From NCBI GenBank assembly GCA_035510795.1, contig DATKGL010000017.1, positions 1 through 56,150 of the forward strand: a stretch of DNA of 56,150 nucleotides. The letters are read 5' to 3'. The DNA comes from DATKGL01 sp035510795. GTDB lineage: Bacteria > Patescibacteriota > Saccharimonadia > Saccharimonadales > UBA4665. The notes beneath the pieces were generated by a model. It saw nothing but the letters and a program-made list of their open reading frames with translations, was not told where the DNA came from and made no database searches. Shown here in pieces: positions 25,036-33,971 of the stretch. Numbering within the stretch: the stretch's first letter is position 1; each line of letters starts with the position of its first letter. The position numbers were made by a program, and so were the translations under genes.

Positions 25036-26256
25036 GTGAAAGATTTTGTAAAGAGAATAACTGCTCTAGCAGTTGCTGTGGTTTTCTTTGTCGCCGGTAT
25101 CATTGCGGCCATAAGCAGTCGGGCAAGTGCAGCGCCTTTTGCTTACAACCTAATCAGTAGCCGCAACATAATAATGAGCGATACCCATGTCAGCGATAGC
25201 GGTGTAAGCTACCAAATCGGCTTTACGCCTAACACCAGTGCTACTATCAAGGGCATCGTAGTCGACTTTTGCTCCACTAACCCTCTTATTGGCGAGACTT
25301 GCACTCCGCCACCCGGTTTCAGCATCACTACCACGCCGGTAGTTGCTACCAGCGGCGGCGTCAATACCGGACTAACCGGCACCTGGACAGCCAGCTATCT
25401 TGTCAACTCCACCCAGGACAGTATCCTGACTTTGATTAATGCCAGCGGTGTTGCCCTATCCAGTTCTATCCCGGTAATCTTTACCCTGAGCACTGTCGCC
25501 AATCCTTCAGCTCCGGCGGCTACTTTTTACGCCAGGATCCTGGATTATCAAAATAATCTCGGTGCCACGAACTATAACTCCACCGCCCCCACCGATGGTG
25601 GTCTCTACCCCATCCAAGATGCCGGTGGTATTGCCCTGAGCACAGTATCCCAGCTGACTATCACCAGCAAGGTTCAGGAACAGCTAATTTTCTGTATCGA
25701 CACTAACTCGGCCGCTAACTGCGGCGCGGCTTCCGGTACCAGCATACTGTTGGGGGACACCCAGGACGTCTTGAGTACTTCCGGACCTTTCGTTGACAAA
25801 ACCGCCCAGTACATCATTCAGACCAATGCTTCCCAGGGCGCCAACATTAACATAAAAGGCGACACCCTGAAGTACGGTACCAGTAGCATAACTGCCACTG
25901 GCACCGGCGCCCTCAGCATTAATGGCCAAAATCAGTTCGGTATGTGCACCTATGAATCAAGCGGGTCTAATCTGACACCTAACGCCAACTATAACGGCAC
26001 CGCCGCCGGTGGCTCTGCGTGTTCCGCTGGCAACTCCAGCCAATCTGCCAATACCGGTACGCCCGGCGGAGCCGGTACAGTCGGCTGGGCCTTTAACACT
26101 ACCAATACCACCGGTACTTTTGGCGACACAATAGCCTCGGCAACCGCTGGCGCCCAATCAACCGGTACTCTATGCTTCCTGGCCAACGTCGCACCGACCA
26201 CCACCGCCGGCATTTACCAGACCATACTGACATTTATTGCCACCGGTAAGTTTTAA
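25036..26256 (+). CDS. Secreted beta-rich surface protein (paralogue 2)
   Basis: A 406-aa protein that begins with GTG. The signal peptide (about 1-32, ending SRASA) precedes a long beta-rich, Thr/Ser/Asn-rich region. Pairs of Cys (FCSTNPLIGETC, LIFCIDTNSAANC) suggest disulfides. The segment FCS..PLI.E.C also occurs in the protein at 26272 (FCSNSPLIAEPC), as does IALSTVSQLTI. TATAAG before the GTG would give a nearly leaderless message. It is larger than its paralogues because of a Gly/Thr-rich insertion near the C terminus. Likely an abundant surface or sheath protein. Confidence 0.62.
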   Translation: MKDFVKRITALAVAVVFFVAGIIAAISSRASAAPFAYNLISSRNIIMSDTHVSDSGVSYQIGFTPNTSATIKGIVVDFCSTNPLIGETCTPPPGFSITTTPVVATSGGVNTGLTGTWTASYLVNSTQDSILTLINASGVALSSSIPVIFTLSTVANPSAPAATFYARILDYQNNLGATNYNSTAPTDGGLYPIQDAGGIALSTVSQLTITSKVQEQLIFCIDTNSAANCGAASGTSILLGDTQDVLSTSGPFVDKTAQYIIQTNASQGANINIKGDTLKYGTSSITATGTGALSINGQNQFGMCTYESSGSNLTPNANYNGTAAGGSACSAGNSSQSANTGTPGGAGTVGWAFNTTNTTGTFGDTIASATAGAQSTGTLCFLANVAPTTTAGIYQTILTFIATGKF

Positions 26257-26271
26257 TCATAAAGTTAATTT

Positions 26272-27324
26272 ATGAATAAATTTCGACGCTCAAAGCGCGT
26301 CTTGTTATTGGTATTAGTATTATCCGCCACGGTTTTATTTATCCAGCCAGCGGCAGCCGATCCGCCATATCTATTTAACCGGACCGACAAGCTGTCGGAC
26401 TCTTATCCTGGCGATACAGCCACCAATGTAATTGGCTTCCAAATCGGCTACACTACCGCTATGCTGGGTTCAATTGAAATACAATTTTGCTCTAACAGCC
26501 CGCTAATTGCCGAACCTTGTACGTCTCCAGTCGGGTTTGATGCCAGCGGGGCGCTGCTGAGCAATCAAATCGGCAATACCGGTTTTAGCATCAGCAACCT
26601 ATCTAGCACTAATGCCATCATTCTAACCAGAACACCAGTGGCCGGCAATAATGACAATAATACTTATCAGTTAGACAATATTGTTAATCCAACTACACTG
26701 GGGACTTACTACGTCCGCTTGACTATCTACCCGACAACTGATGCCAGCGGCGCCTACACTATTGCCGGCGGTATTGCCTTGTCGACAATCAGCCGGCTGA
26801 CCATTAATAGTATCGTCCCGCCATATCTGCTTTTCTGCTCGGCCATCGTTATAGTTGATCATAATTGTGCCGACGCCACTGGCAATTATGTAAATCTCGG
26901 GTCTTTTAACCAAAATCAAACCAGCAGCGGTATATCTGAGTTCACGGTAGCTACTAATGCCCAGTATGGCTTCTCGGTGACAATAGACGGCGATACTCTC
27001 CGGTCGGGTATCAACCCCATCCCGGCACTTTCTTCGCCGACTGTTTCACTTATCGGAGACAGCCAATTCGGGCTTAATTTGCAGACTAACAGCGTCCCGC
27101 CGGTGGGGGCAGATCCGTTTGGTGCCGATGCTACCGGTACGATTGCTAGCAACTATGACGTACCCAACCAATTTATGTTTAATTCAGGCAATGTAGTTTT
27201 GGCCAGTGTTGCCCCGAGCGGTTTTGAAACATACACAGTTAGCTATATTGCTAACGTTAACTCTAATCAGCCGCCCGGTTTTTATGTAACAACGATTTCA
27301 TTTATTTGCTTGGCAAATTTTTAA
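26272..27324 (+). CDS. Secreted beta-rich surface protein (paralogue 3)
   Basis: A 350-aa protein with a signal peptide (about 1-29, ending QPAAA). It shares with the previous gene the N-terminal block FCSNSPLIAEPCTSP and the middle block IALSTISRLTINS, and with 24159 the block QFGLNLQTNS and the terminal strand PGFYVTTISFICLANF. It lies 15 bases after the previous stop, so the two are probably on one transcript. It has no transmembrane anchor at the C terminus, so it must be held non-covalently or by the anchored protein encoded next. Confidence 0.62.
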   Translation: MNKFRRSKRVLLLVLVLSATVLFIQPAAADPPYLFNRTDKLSDSYPGDTATNVIGFQIGYTTAMLGSIEIQFCSNSPLIAEPCTSPVGFDASGALLSNQIGNTGFSISNLSSTNAIILTRTPVAGNNDNNTYQLDNIVNPTTLGTYYVRLTIYPTTDASGAYTIAGGIALSTISRLTINSIVPPYLLFCSAIVIVDHNCADATGNYVNLGSFNQNQTSSGISEFTVATNAQYGFSVTIDGDTLRSGINPIPALSSPTVSLIGDSQFGLNLQTNSVPPVGADPFGADATGTIASNYDVPNQFMFNSGNVVLASVAPSGFETYTVSYIANVNSNQPPGFYVTTISFICLANF

Positions 27325-27339
27325 TAGTCGTGTTATCAT
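27310..27339 (+). promoter_or_regulatory. Promoter of the DUF916-like gene
   Basis: TTGGCA (27310-27315), an 18-base spacer and TATCAT (27334-27339). The predicted start near 27346 lies 3 bases before the ATG. Confidence 0.45.
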
Positions 27340-27348
27340 AACTTTTAA

Positions 27349-28356
27349 ATGGCTATGTTGAAAAGAAAAGGGAAATATTTTAACCGTTCTACCTTGGGCG
27401 CTGTTGTTTCATTTCTGATGGTTCTGAGCCTTGTTCCGTCCTCGGTTGCTGCATCTGGTCCGGTGGCTCCCAATCAAGCCAACGGCTTTATTGTTTCTCC
27501 GGTTAGCGAGGAACTGACGGTAGCTAAAGGACAATCCCAGTCATTTGATATCTCTGTCCAAAACCCGACCACGGTTCCGGTAATTGCACACGCCATAGTC
27601 AACGACTTTGAGGCCAACCCCAACGAATCCGGTGTTCCTGCTCTGATTCTCAATAGCAACACGCCGTTGCCTGTGAATAGTTTTAAAAGTCTAGTGTCGC
27701 CAATTGCCGATACCACCTTGGCGGGCGGTCAGAAAAAATACATCTCGGTTTTACTGCATGTACCAGCTAATGCCAATGCCGGCGGCTATTACGGCGCGAT
27801 TCGTTTTGTCCCTACCGGCAACACGACCTCGGCTAATGTCGGTCTAACAGCCAGCGTTGGTTGTCTGTTCTTACTTACAGTACCGGGGCATTTGGTTGAA
27901 AAAGTAAACCTAATTCAGTTCGCTGCGGTTAATTCTACCGGCACTCCCGAGCAGTTCTTTTTCTCGGGCAAAGTTAGCTTAATGACCCGGCTGGACAATG
28001 TCGGCACTATTCATTTACCGCCCTTTGGCAAAGTTTTGGTTAAGAATGGTTTTGGCCACGTTATTTATTCGTATGAGTTTAACTCCGCCGGCGGGAATAT
28101 TCTTCCTGGCAGTGTTCGTAAATTTGTTGATCCGCTCAGTTACACTAAATGGTTTGGACACTACAGCGTAGAAGCCAATTTGGCTTATGTCCCCGGCAAT
28201 GGCGGTACCCTGATTACGGCCCAGACCTCTTTCTGGTACTTCCCGATATGGTTCCTTATAGTGATGCTTGCCTTAGTGATTGTTATCGTAGGTTTGTTAT
28301 TCTGGCTCCGGATTAAACTCAACCGCCGCCATAAAAAAGCGCCCAAAGCCTCTTAG
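27349..28356 (+). CDS. DUF916-like membrane-anchored surface protein
   Basis: A 335-aa protein with a signal peptide (about 1-35), an extracytoplasmic two-domain beta region and a C-terminal membrane helix (about 301-325) followed by a basic tail (KLNRRHKKAPK). The first domain opens with GFIVSPVSEELTVAKGQSQS, FDISVQNPT and GGYYGAIRFVPTG. This is the pattern of the WxL-protein peptidoglycan-binding (DUF916) family, which in Gram-positives partners with WxL surface proteins. Here it follows three related secreted proteins, so it is probably their membrane-bound anchor. The family link is from memory, not from a search. Confidence 0.66.
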   Translation: MAMLKRKGKYFNRSTLGAVVSFLMVLSLVPSSVAASGPVAPNQANGFIVSPVSEELTVAKGQSQSFDISVQNPTTVPVIAHAIVNDFEANPNESGVPALILNSNTPLPVNSFKSLVSPIADTTLAGGQKKYISVLLHVPANANAGGYYGAIRFVPTGNTTSANVGLTASVGCLFLLTVPGHLVEKVNLIQFAAVNSTGTPEQFFFSGKVSLMTRLDNVGTIHLPPFGKVLVKNGFGHVIYSYEFNSAGGNILPGSVRKFVDPLSYTKWFGHYSVEANLAYVPGNGGTLITAQTSFWYFPIWFLIVMLALVIVIVGLLFWLRIKLNRRHKKAPKAS

Positions 28357-28419
28357 TCTGTCTGGTAACATTGTTTTTTAGCTTGCTTAAGCTATGATGA
28401 GTGTATAGCGAGTCGGTTA

Positions 28420-29337
28420 ATGATAATTAGCAAAACCAAAACATTTCTAAAAAATCTTAGCGGCGGATTGATCTTAAGTATACTTACCGGACTGGCACTT
28501 TTTATTATTCCGTCTCAGGTTAGTGCGGTGGTTAATCCGCAGGGCGGTTCAATTGGTCTGGAGGGAATTATCTCTTCCGCTCCGCCAACTCAGCCAGCAA
28601 CAATTTCTACTCCCAGCCAGGGGCAGGCTCTTTCTACTAATCCGGTAGCCGTGGCCGGTACTTGCCAAAACGGTCTGATTATAGAGATCTATGATAATAA
28701 TATTTTTGGCGGCTCGGTTACTTGCGCCCGCGGAAGTTACACGCTGCAGATTGATTTGTATAACGGCATCAACAGTCTGGTTGCCGAAGAGTTTAACTCG
28801 CAAAACCAACAGGGACCCAACTCCAACACTGTCCAGGTCACCTTTAGCGGTGGTTCGTTTACCTCTTTTACGACTCAATTTATTCTAACAACCAATTATG
28901 CGCGCCGGGGTACGGGCGTAAACCAGACCCTAAGCTGGCCGATAAACGTGAGCGGCGGAGTTCCGCCGTATGCAATCAGCGCCAACTGGGGCGACGGCAG
29001 TACAGCCACACTGCTATCTCAATCCACTGCCGGGTCGGTAACGCTGACCCACAAATACAGCTCCGGCGGTACTTATCAGGTGACAATCCAGGGCACCGAC
29101 AAAAATAGCGACACCGCCTTCCTGCAGGTAGTGGCTGTTATCAGCGGGCTGGCCGGCCAAACAACTACGTCAACCACTACCACCACCCGCTGTTCATCCA
29201 GCAGCCTGACCACTCTGGCTATATTCGCGTTCATTTTTATTATATTGCTGTTACCGCTGGCCTTCTGGTTGGGGCGTCGCCACCAGCTATACACCTTACG
29301 CAAACGGCTCGACCAAAGTGAAAGGTCGGCCCGCTAG
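28420..29337 (+). CDS. Anchored surface protein with Ig-like and PKD domains
   Basis: A 305-aa protein with a signal peptide (about 1-32), a first beta domain (PSQGQALSTNPVAVAGTC, Ig-like), a PKD domain (about 160-245, with GGVPPYAISANWGDGST and HKYSSGGTYQVTI), a Thr-rich linker and a C-terminal membrane helix (about 266-287) with a basic end. PKD domains serve in cell-surface protein-protein or carbohydrate contacts. It ends the surface cassette that starts at 24159 and shares the C-terminal anchor design with the previous gene. Confidence 0.68.
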   Translation: MIISKTKTFLKNLSGGLILSILTGLALFIIPSQVSAVVNPQGGSIGLEGIISSAPPTQPATISTPSQGQALSTNPVAVAGTCQNGLIIEIYDNNIFGGSVTCARGSYTLQIDLYNGINSLVAEEFNSQNQQGPNSNTVQVTFSGGSFTSFTTQFILTTNYARRGTGVNQTLSWPINVSGGVPPYAISANWGDGSTATLLSQSTAGSVTLTHKYSSGGTYQVTIQGTDKNSDTAFLQVVAVISGLAGQTTTSTTTTTRCSSSSLTTLAIFAFIFIILLLPLAFWLGRRHQLYTLRKRLDQSERSAR

Positions 29338-29376
29338 ATGGAATATTAAGCTGAAATTCGCTAGAATTAACGATAT

Positions 29377-30423
29377 ATGCCTAAACAAGTTTTCGTCGGC
29401 ATGTCTGGCGGTGTTGATAGTTCTGTAGCGGCAGCTTTGCTGAAAAGCCGTGATTACCTAGTGACAGGTGTCTATATGAAGAATTGGACTAAGAATGTGG
29501 CCGGTTTTACCTGTCCTTGGCAACAGGACTACCAGGACGCCAAACGAGCGGCCGTGGAGATTGGGATTCCATTTAAAGTATTTGACTTTGAGAAAGATTA
29601 CCAGGCTAAAGTAGTTGACTACATGATTCATGAGTATGAAATCGGCCGGACGCCTAACCCCGATATTATGTGCAACCAGGAGATTAAATTTAAGCTGTTT
29701 TTGGAACGCTCGCTGGAAGAGGGGGCTGATCTGATTGCTACAGGGCACTATGCGCGCGTAATTGGCGGTCAGCTTTATGCCGGACTTGACAAGAACAAGG
29801 ACCAGAGTTACTTCCTTTATCGTCTAAGCGCTAAAGCTCTCAGTCGGTCTTTAATGCCGATTGGTGAACTGCAAAAACCGATCGTCAGACAACTGGCCCG
29901 AAAACTGAATCTGGTGACTGCCGACAAAAAAGACAGCCAGGGAATATGCTTTATCGGCACAGTCAACGTTAAGGAATTTCTGTCAGCCTACGTAAAGTCT
30001 GAGGTGGGTCCGATCATTGATCAAAAAGGCAAAGAAGTTGGTTATCACGACGGGGCGCTTTTCTATACGATCGGCCAGCGTCACGGACTAAAAGTTGGCG
30101 GCGGTCTGCCGTATTATGTCACCGGTAAGGATATCCACAAAAACACGGTTTTTGTAACGACAGACCTGCAAGACGATACACTTTGGCGCAGTCGCTTCGA
30201 ATTTACATCCGCTCATTGGTTGTCCGGGCCGCCGGATTCAACCTCTGCCTATGAGCTTAGAACCCGCTACCGCGCTCCCTTAGTCAAGGTTAAAAAACTT
30301 AGTCAGCTGTCCCGTGAGAAGTGGAAAGTCGAGTTAGATGATGAAGTCCGGGCCGTCACGCCCGGCCAGTCGGCGGTTATTTATCAGGCGGACCGTGTTG
30401 TCGGCGGCGGCATTGTCAGCTGA
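29377..30423 (+). CDS. mnmA: tRNA-specific 2-thiouridylase MnmA
   Basis: A 348-aa protein of normal length. It has the PP-loop motif SGGVDSSVAA near the N terminus, the catalytic Cys in NPDIMCNQEIKF, and the second Cys in SQGICFIG. The tRNA-binding C-terminal domain ends QSAVIYQADRVVGGG. MnmA puts sulfur on U34 of Lys, Glu and Gln tRNAs, taking it from a cysteine desulfurase such as the one at 15986. TAGAAT (29362-29367) lies 9 bases before the ATG, so the message is close to leaderless. Confidence 0.95.
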   Translation: MPKQVFVGMSGGVDSSVAAALLKSRDYLVTGVYMKNWTKNVAGFTCPWQQDYQDAKRAAVEIGIPFKVFDFEKDYQAKVVDYMIHEYEIGRTPNPDIMCNQEIKFKLFLERSLEEGADLIATGHYARVIGGQLYAGLDKNKDQSYFLYRLSAKALSRSLMPIGELQKPIVRQLARKLNLVTADKKDSQGICFIGTVNVKEFLSAYVKSEVGPIIDQKGKEVGYHDGALFYTIGQRHGLKVGGGLPYYVTGKDIHKNTVFVTTDLQDDTLWRSRFEFTSAHWLSGPPDSTSAYELRTRYRAPLVKVKKLSQLSREKWKVELDDEVRAVTPGQSAVIYQADRVVGGGIVS

Positions 30424-30524
30424 ATATGGACCATAGCAGGGCGCCAGGATTTCTAAAAAAGACTGTCGCGCTTAAGCCGTTACTGCTCTATACTTTTATC
30501 AGCTAACAATAGTAAACGAAAAAT

Positions 30525-32111
30525 ATGAATGAAATGTCTGCAGTAAAAAAAAGATTGTCAATCAGCTCGGCCGCGACGTTGTTGATTGGAAGCTCAATTT
30601 TGGGCCAGTTCTTGGGTATTTTTCGAACCAGGCTGGTTAACGCTAACTTCTCGGCGTTTGGACCGCACAGTACTGATGCCTATTTCGCAGCTTTCAACAT
30701 CCCGGACTTCTTTTTCTTTACTTTAGCCGCCGGAGCGCTAGGCGTGGCCTTCATGCCGGTACTAGCTGACCGCCTCGCTAAAGGAGACCGCAAGGGCATG
30801 TGGGAGTTATCGACCAGTCTGATGAACCTTTTGGCGATTGTAATGGTATTCGTAGGCGTAGTTATCCTGATATTTGCCCGGCCTTTGGTTCACGATATTG
30901 TCGCTCCGGCCATGTCGCCGGCTCAGCTTAACACCACCGTTACAATCATGAGGCTGCTGGCCTTTAACCCGTTGTTATTTACGGTCTCGGGAGTATTAAC
31001 CGGAACTCAGCAGGCGCTCGGGAAGTGGTTTTTCTATGCCCTTTCGCCGCTGTTTTATAACGCCTGCATCATCATTAGTATTTTTGTCTTCAGGCACAAT
31101 ATCGGCATCGTCGGACTGGGCATCGGCGCTTTAACCGGAGCGCTGCTGCAACTAGCGGTAGTTTGCTGCGGCCTGTTCCGCACCAAGTTCTACTGGAGTC
31201 CGAAGATCATGTGGCGCAATTCCGAATTCCGAACTATCCTAAAACAGCTGCCGCCGCGTTCCATGGACCAGGGCATGGATCAGATGGAAAGCATCGTTGA
31301 AACCCACTTTGCCCGTAATCTGGGATCCGGCTACATCAGCTTTTACAATAACGCCTACACCCTGAGCACAGCCCCGACCCTGCTGATCGGAACAGCTATC
31401 AGCACGGCGGCTTTTCCGCACCTTAATAACCGTCTCTCACAGGGGCGCCCCGACCTGTTTAGGCGAGACTTTTTAAGGATTCTCAGGGTCATGATCTGGC
31501 TGGCGATGCCGGTAACAATCATTTGTTTTTTCACCCGAGGCTACCTGGCGCGTATGATCTTCGCCCAGAATGCCCCGGAGATTTCGCTGTTGTTTGGCTT
31601 TTTGTCAGTAGCCATCTTCGCCGGAACCCTCTACACCCTGTTGTCGCGCTGGTTCTATGCCCATAAGGACACTAAAACGCCTTTGTTTGTGTCTATCTTC
31701 ACAATTACCTTCGATATTATCTTGGTATCTATTCTGGCTAAGCCGGGGGCATACGGCGCAACCGGTCTGGCCATTACCCAATCAATCGTTGCCCTGACAG
31801 AGGTTATCATACTCGGTGCCATTATGCTTTACCGCGACCGCAAGCTGTTTGACCTGGACTTTTTGTCCGGCTTCATCCGGATTATTGCCGTCACTGGTTT
31901 TAGTGTTTTGGCTGGTATCATCATGGTGACGTTTTATCCGCTAGGTTTGCACGACCGAGGTTTTTTCACCTTGGGCGGTAAACTCTTCTTAATCGCCGGG
32001 GTTGTTATGTTGGTTCACATCGGCATGTCGGCATTGTTCGGCCTCGATGAAGTCAAACCCGTATTCAGCCTGATCCGCAAAATTATCCGCAAGCCGCTGC
32101 GAGTAGTCTAA
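30525..32111 (+). CDS. murJ: Lipid II flippase MurJ
   Basis: A 528-aa membrane protein with about 14 helices of the MOP/MviN fold. Family signatures include GQFLGIFRTRLVNANF near the N terminus, GPHSTDAYFAAFNIPDF, and the internal repeat ending in YNNAYTLSTAPTLLIGTA. MurJ moves lipid II outward for peptidoglycan synthesis. The gene starts about 100 bases after mnmA with TATACT (30489-30494) upstream. A second in-frame ATG four codons later is an alternative start. Confidence 0.93.
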   Translation: MNEMSAVKKRLSISSAATLLIGSSILGQFLGIFRTRLVNANFSAFGPHSTDAYFAAFNIPDFFFFTLAAGALGVAFMPVLADRLAKGDRKGMWELSTSLMNLLAIVMVFVGVVILIFARPLVHDIVAPAMSPAQLNTTVTIMRLLAFNPLLFTVSGVLTGTQQALGKWFFYALSPLFYNACIIISIFVFRHNIGIVGLGIGALTGALLQLAVVCCGLFRTKFYWSPKIMWRNSEFRTILKQLPPRSMDQGMDQMESIVETHFARNLGSGYISFYNNAYTLSTAPTLLIGTAISTAAFPHLNNRLSQGRPDLFRRDFLRILRVMIWLAMPVTIICFFTRGYLARMIFAQNAPEISLLFGFLSVAIFAGTLYTLLSRWFYAHKDTKTPLFVSIFTITFDIILVSILAKPGAYGATGLAITQSIVALTEVIILGAIMLYRDRKLFDLDFLSGFIRIIAVTGFSVLAGIIMVTFYPLGLHDRGFFTLGGKLFLIAGVVMLVHIGMSALFGLDEVKPVFSLIRKIIRKPLRVV

Positions 32112-32148
32112 TATTTGACCTTAGCCTGCCAGTTAAGTTAAAGATTGC

Positions 32149-32154
32149 TATAAT
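32149..32154 (+). promoter_or_regulatory. -10 box of lepA
   Basis: TATAAT lies 11 bases before the ATG at 32166, so the leader would be about 5 bases. There is no clear -35 and no Shine-Dalgarno. Confidence 0.5.
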
Positions 32155-32165
32155 TGCCCTTGAAT

Positions 32166-33944
32166 ATGCAAGCTAAACCAATCCGAAATTTCTGTATTAT
32201 TGCTCACATCGACCACGGCAAATCGACTTTGGCCGACCGTTTGCTGGAACTGACCGGGACAGTCGAGATGCGTAATATGAAAGCTCAGCTACTCGACCAG
32301 ATGGATCTGGAGCGCGAACGGGGGATTACGATTAAATTGGCTCCAGTCCGGATGGCCTATCATGGCGTTGAGCTCAATTTGATTGATACCCCTGGACACG
32401 TCGACTTTAGCTATGAGGTTTCAAGAAGTCTGGAAGCTTGCGAGGGTGCGGTTTTGGTAGTTGACGCCACGCAAGGTATTCAGGCGCAAACTCTGGCCAA
32501 CGTCTATTTGGCCCTGGCGGCCAATCTTACAATCATTCCGGTTATCAACAAAATTGATTTAGCGGTCGCCGATGTCGACAAGACAACTGATGAAATTATG
32601 AATTTGCTCGGCTGCTCCAAGCAGGATATTTTATTAATCAGTGCCAAAACCGGTATTGGCGTCGAAGCGGTGCTGGAGCGTGTCATAAGCGAAGTGCCGC
32701 CGCCGTCCGGCCAGCCTGATGCGCCGCTCAGAGCCTTAATTTTTGACAGTTATTATGATGAATACCGCGGGGTTATCACTTATGTCAGGGTGGTTGACGG
32801 CCGAGTCGCCAGCGGTGACAGCTTGCTGATGATGTCAGCCCAAGCATCAACGATTGCACTGGAGCTAGGCAGTTTAAATCCCGGCTTTGTACCCCGCACA
32901 AGCTTAGAGGCTGGTGAAATCGGCTACATTGTGACTAATTTGCGGACCAGCCGCGAGGCAAAAGTCGGCGATACCGTCACATCGAAAAAAGTTCCCGCCA
33001 CCCAAACCCTGCCGGGCTATATTGATATACACCCCTTTGTTTATGCCGGTTTTTTCCCGAGCAGTAACGAGCACTACCTGCTATTGAAAGATGCTATTGA
33101 GAAGTTAAGTTTAAGTGATTCAGCCCTCCAATTTACCCCAGAAAATTCGCCGGTACTGGGGCACGGTTTTAGGGTCGGATTTCTGGGACTACTGCATTTG
33201 GACATTGTGCACGAACGCCTGGAGAGGGAATATGGCCTAGATTTAATTGTCACCAATCCCTCAACCGATTATGAAATTAAACTAAGCAGCGGTAGCGAGC
33301 TGACCATCCAATCGGCCGCCGATTTACCTGATCCGTCGACGATTGAGCAAATCAAAGAACCATGGATAAAAGGTGAAATAGTCTGTCCTAAGGAATTTGT
33401 CGGTCAGGTTATCCAGTTAGTTGTTACTCGCCGCGGCTTGCAGAAAAACATTCATTATGTCGACAATCAGCTGGCAGTCATTGACTTTGAGGCGCCGCTG
33501 TCGAATTTGCTGACAGATTTTTATGATGCCCTGAAAAGTTCAACCAGCGGCTATGGTTCATTTAATTATGAGCTGGCCGATTACCGGCCTGGCGATCTGG
33601 TACGGGTTGATTTTTATATTGCCGGCGAAATCATGGAGGCCCTGAGCGTAATTGTTCATCGAAGTGAATCCCAGCAGATTGGCCGGGAAATCGTTTCAAA
33701 GTTAAAAGATATTATTCCTCGCCAGCAATTTCAGGTCAGTCTGCAGGCGGCTATCGGCGGTAAATTTATTGCCCGCGAAGATGTCAGCGCCTACCGCAAA
33801 GATGTTACTGGTTATCTGTACGGTGGCGATGTCAGCCGCAAAAAGAAACTGTTAGCCAAACAGAAAAAAGGCAAACAAAAAATGAAACGGATTGGGAAAA
33901 TTGATATGCCGGCTGACGCTTTTACGGTTATGTTGAAACGCTAG
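32166..33944 (+). CDS. lepA: Elongation factor 4 (LepA)
   Basis: A 592-aa translational GTPase. G1 is AHIDHGKST, G2 RGITIK, G3 DTPGH, G4 NKID, G5 SAKTG. The LepA C-terminal domain is complete, ending with the basic stretch KKKLLAKQKKGKQKMKRIG. EF4 back-translocates or remodels stalled ribosomes. The ATG at 32166 was chosen over an upstream TTG (32154) because the TATAAT box would overlap that TTG. Confidence 0.95.
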   Translation: MQAKPIRNFCIIAHIDHGKSTLADRLLELTGTVEMRNMKAQLLDQMDLERERGITIKLAPVRMAYHGVELNLIDTPGHVDFSYEVSRSLEACEGAVLVVDATQGIQAQTLANVYLALAANLTIIPVINKIDLAVADVDKTTDEIMNLLGCSKQDILLISAKTGIGVEAVLERVISEVPPPSGQPDAPLRALIFDSYYDEYRGVITYVRVVDGRVASGDSLLMMSAQASTIALELGSLNPGFVPRTSLEAGEIGYIVTNLRTSREAKVGDTVTSKKVPATQTLPGYIDIHPFVYAGFFPSSNEHYLLLKDAIEKLSLSDSALQFTPENSPVLGHGFRVGFLGLLHLDIVHERLEREYGLDLIVTNPSTDYEIKLSSGSELTIQSAADLPDPSTIEQIKEPWIKGEIVCPKEFVGQVIQLVVTRRGLQKNIHYVDNQLAVIDFEAPLSNLLTDFYDALKSSTSGYGSFNYELADYRPGDLVRVDFYIAGEIMEALSVIVHRSESQQIGREIVSKLKDIIPRQQFQVSLQAAIGGKFIAREDVSAYRKDVTGYLYGGDVSRKKKLLAKQKKGKQKMKRIGKIDMPADAFTVMLKR

Positions 33945-33971
33945 CCGTCAGTCTCTGTTAAAATAAGTTTG

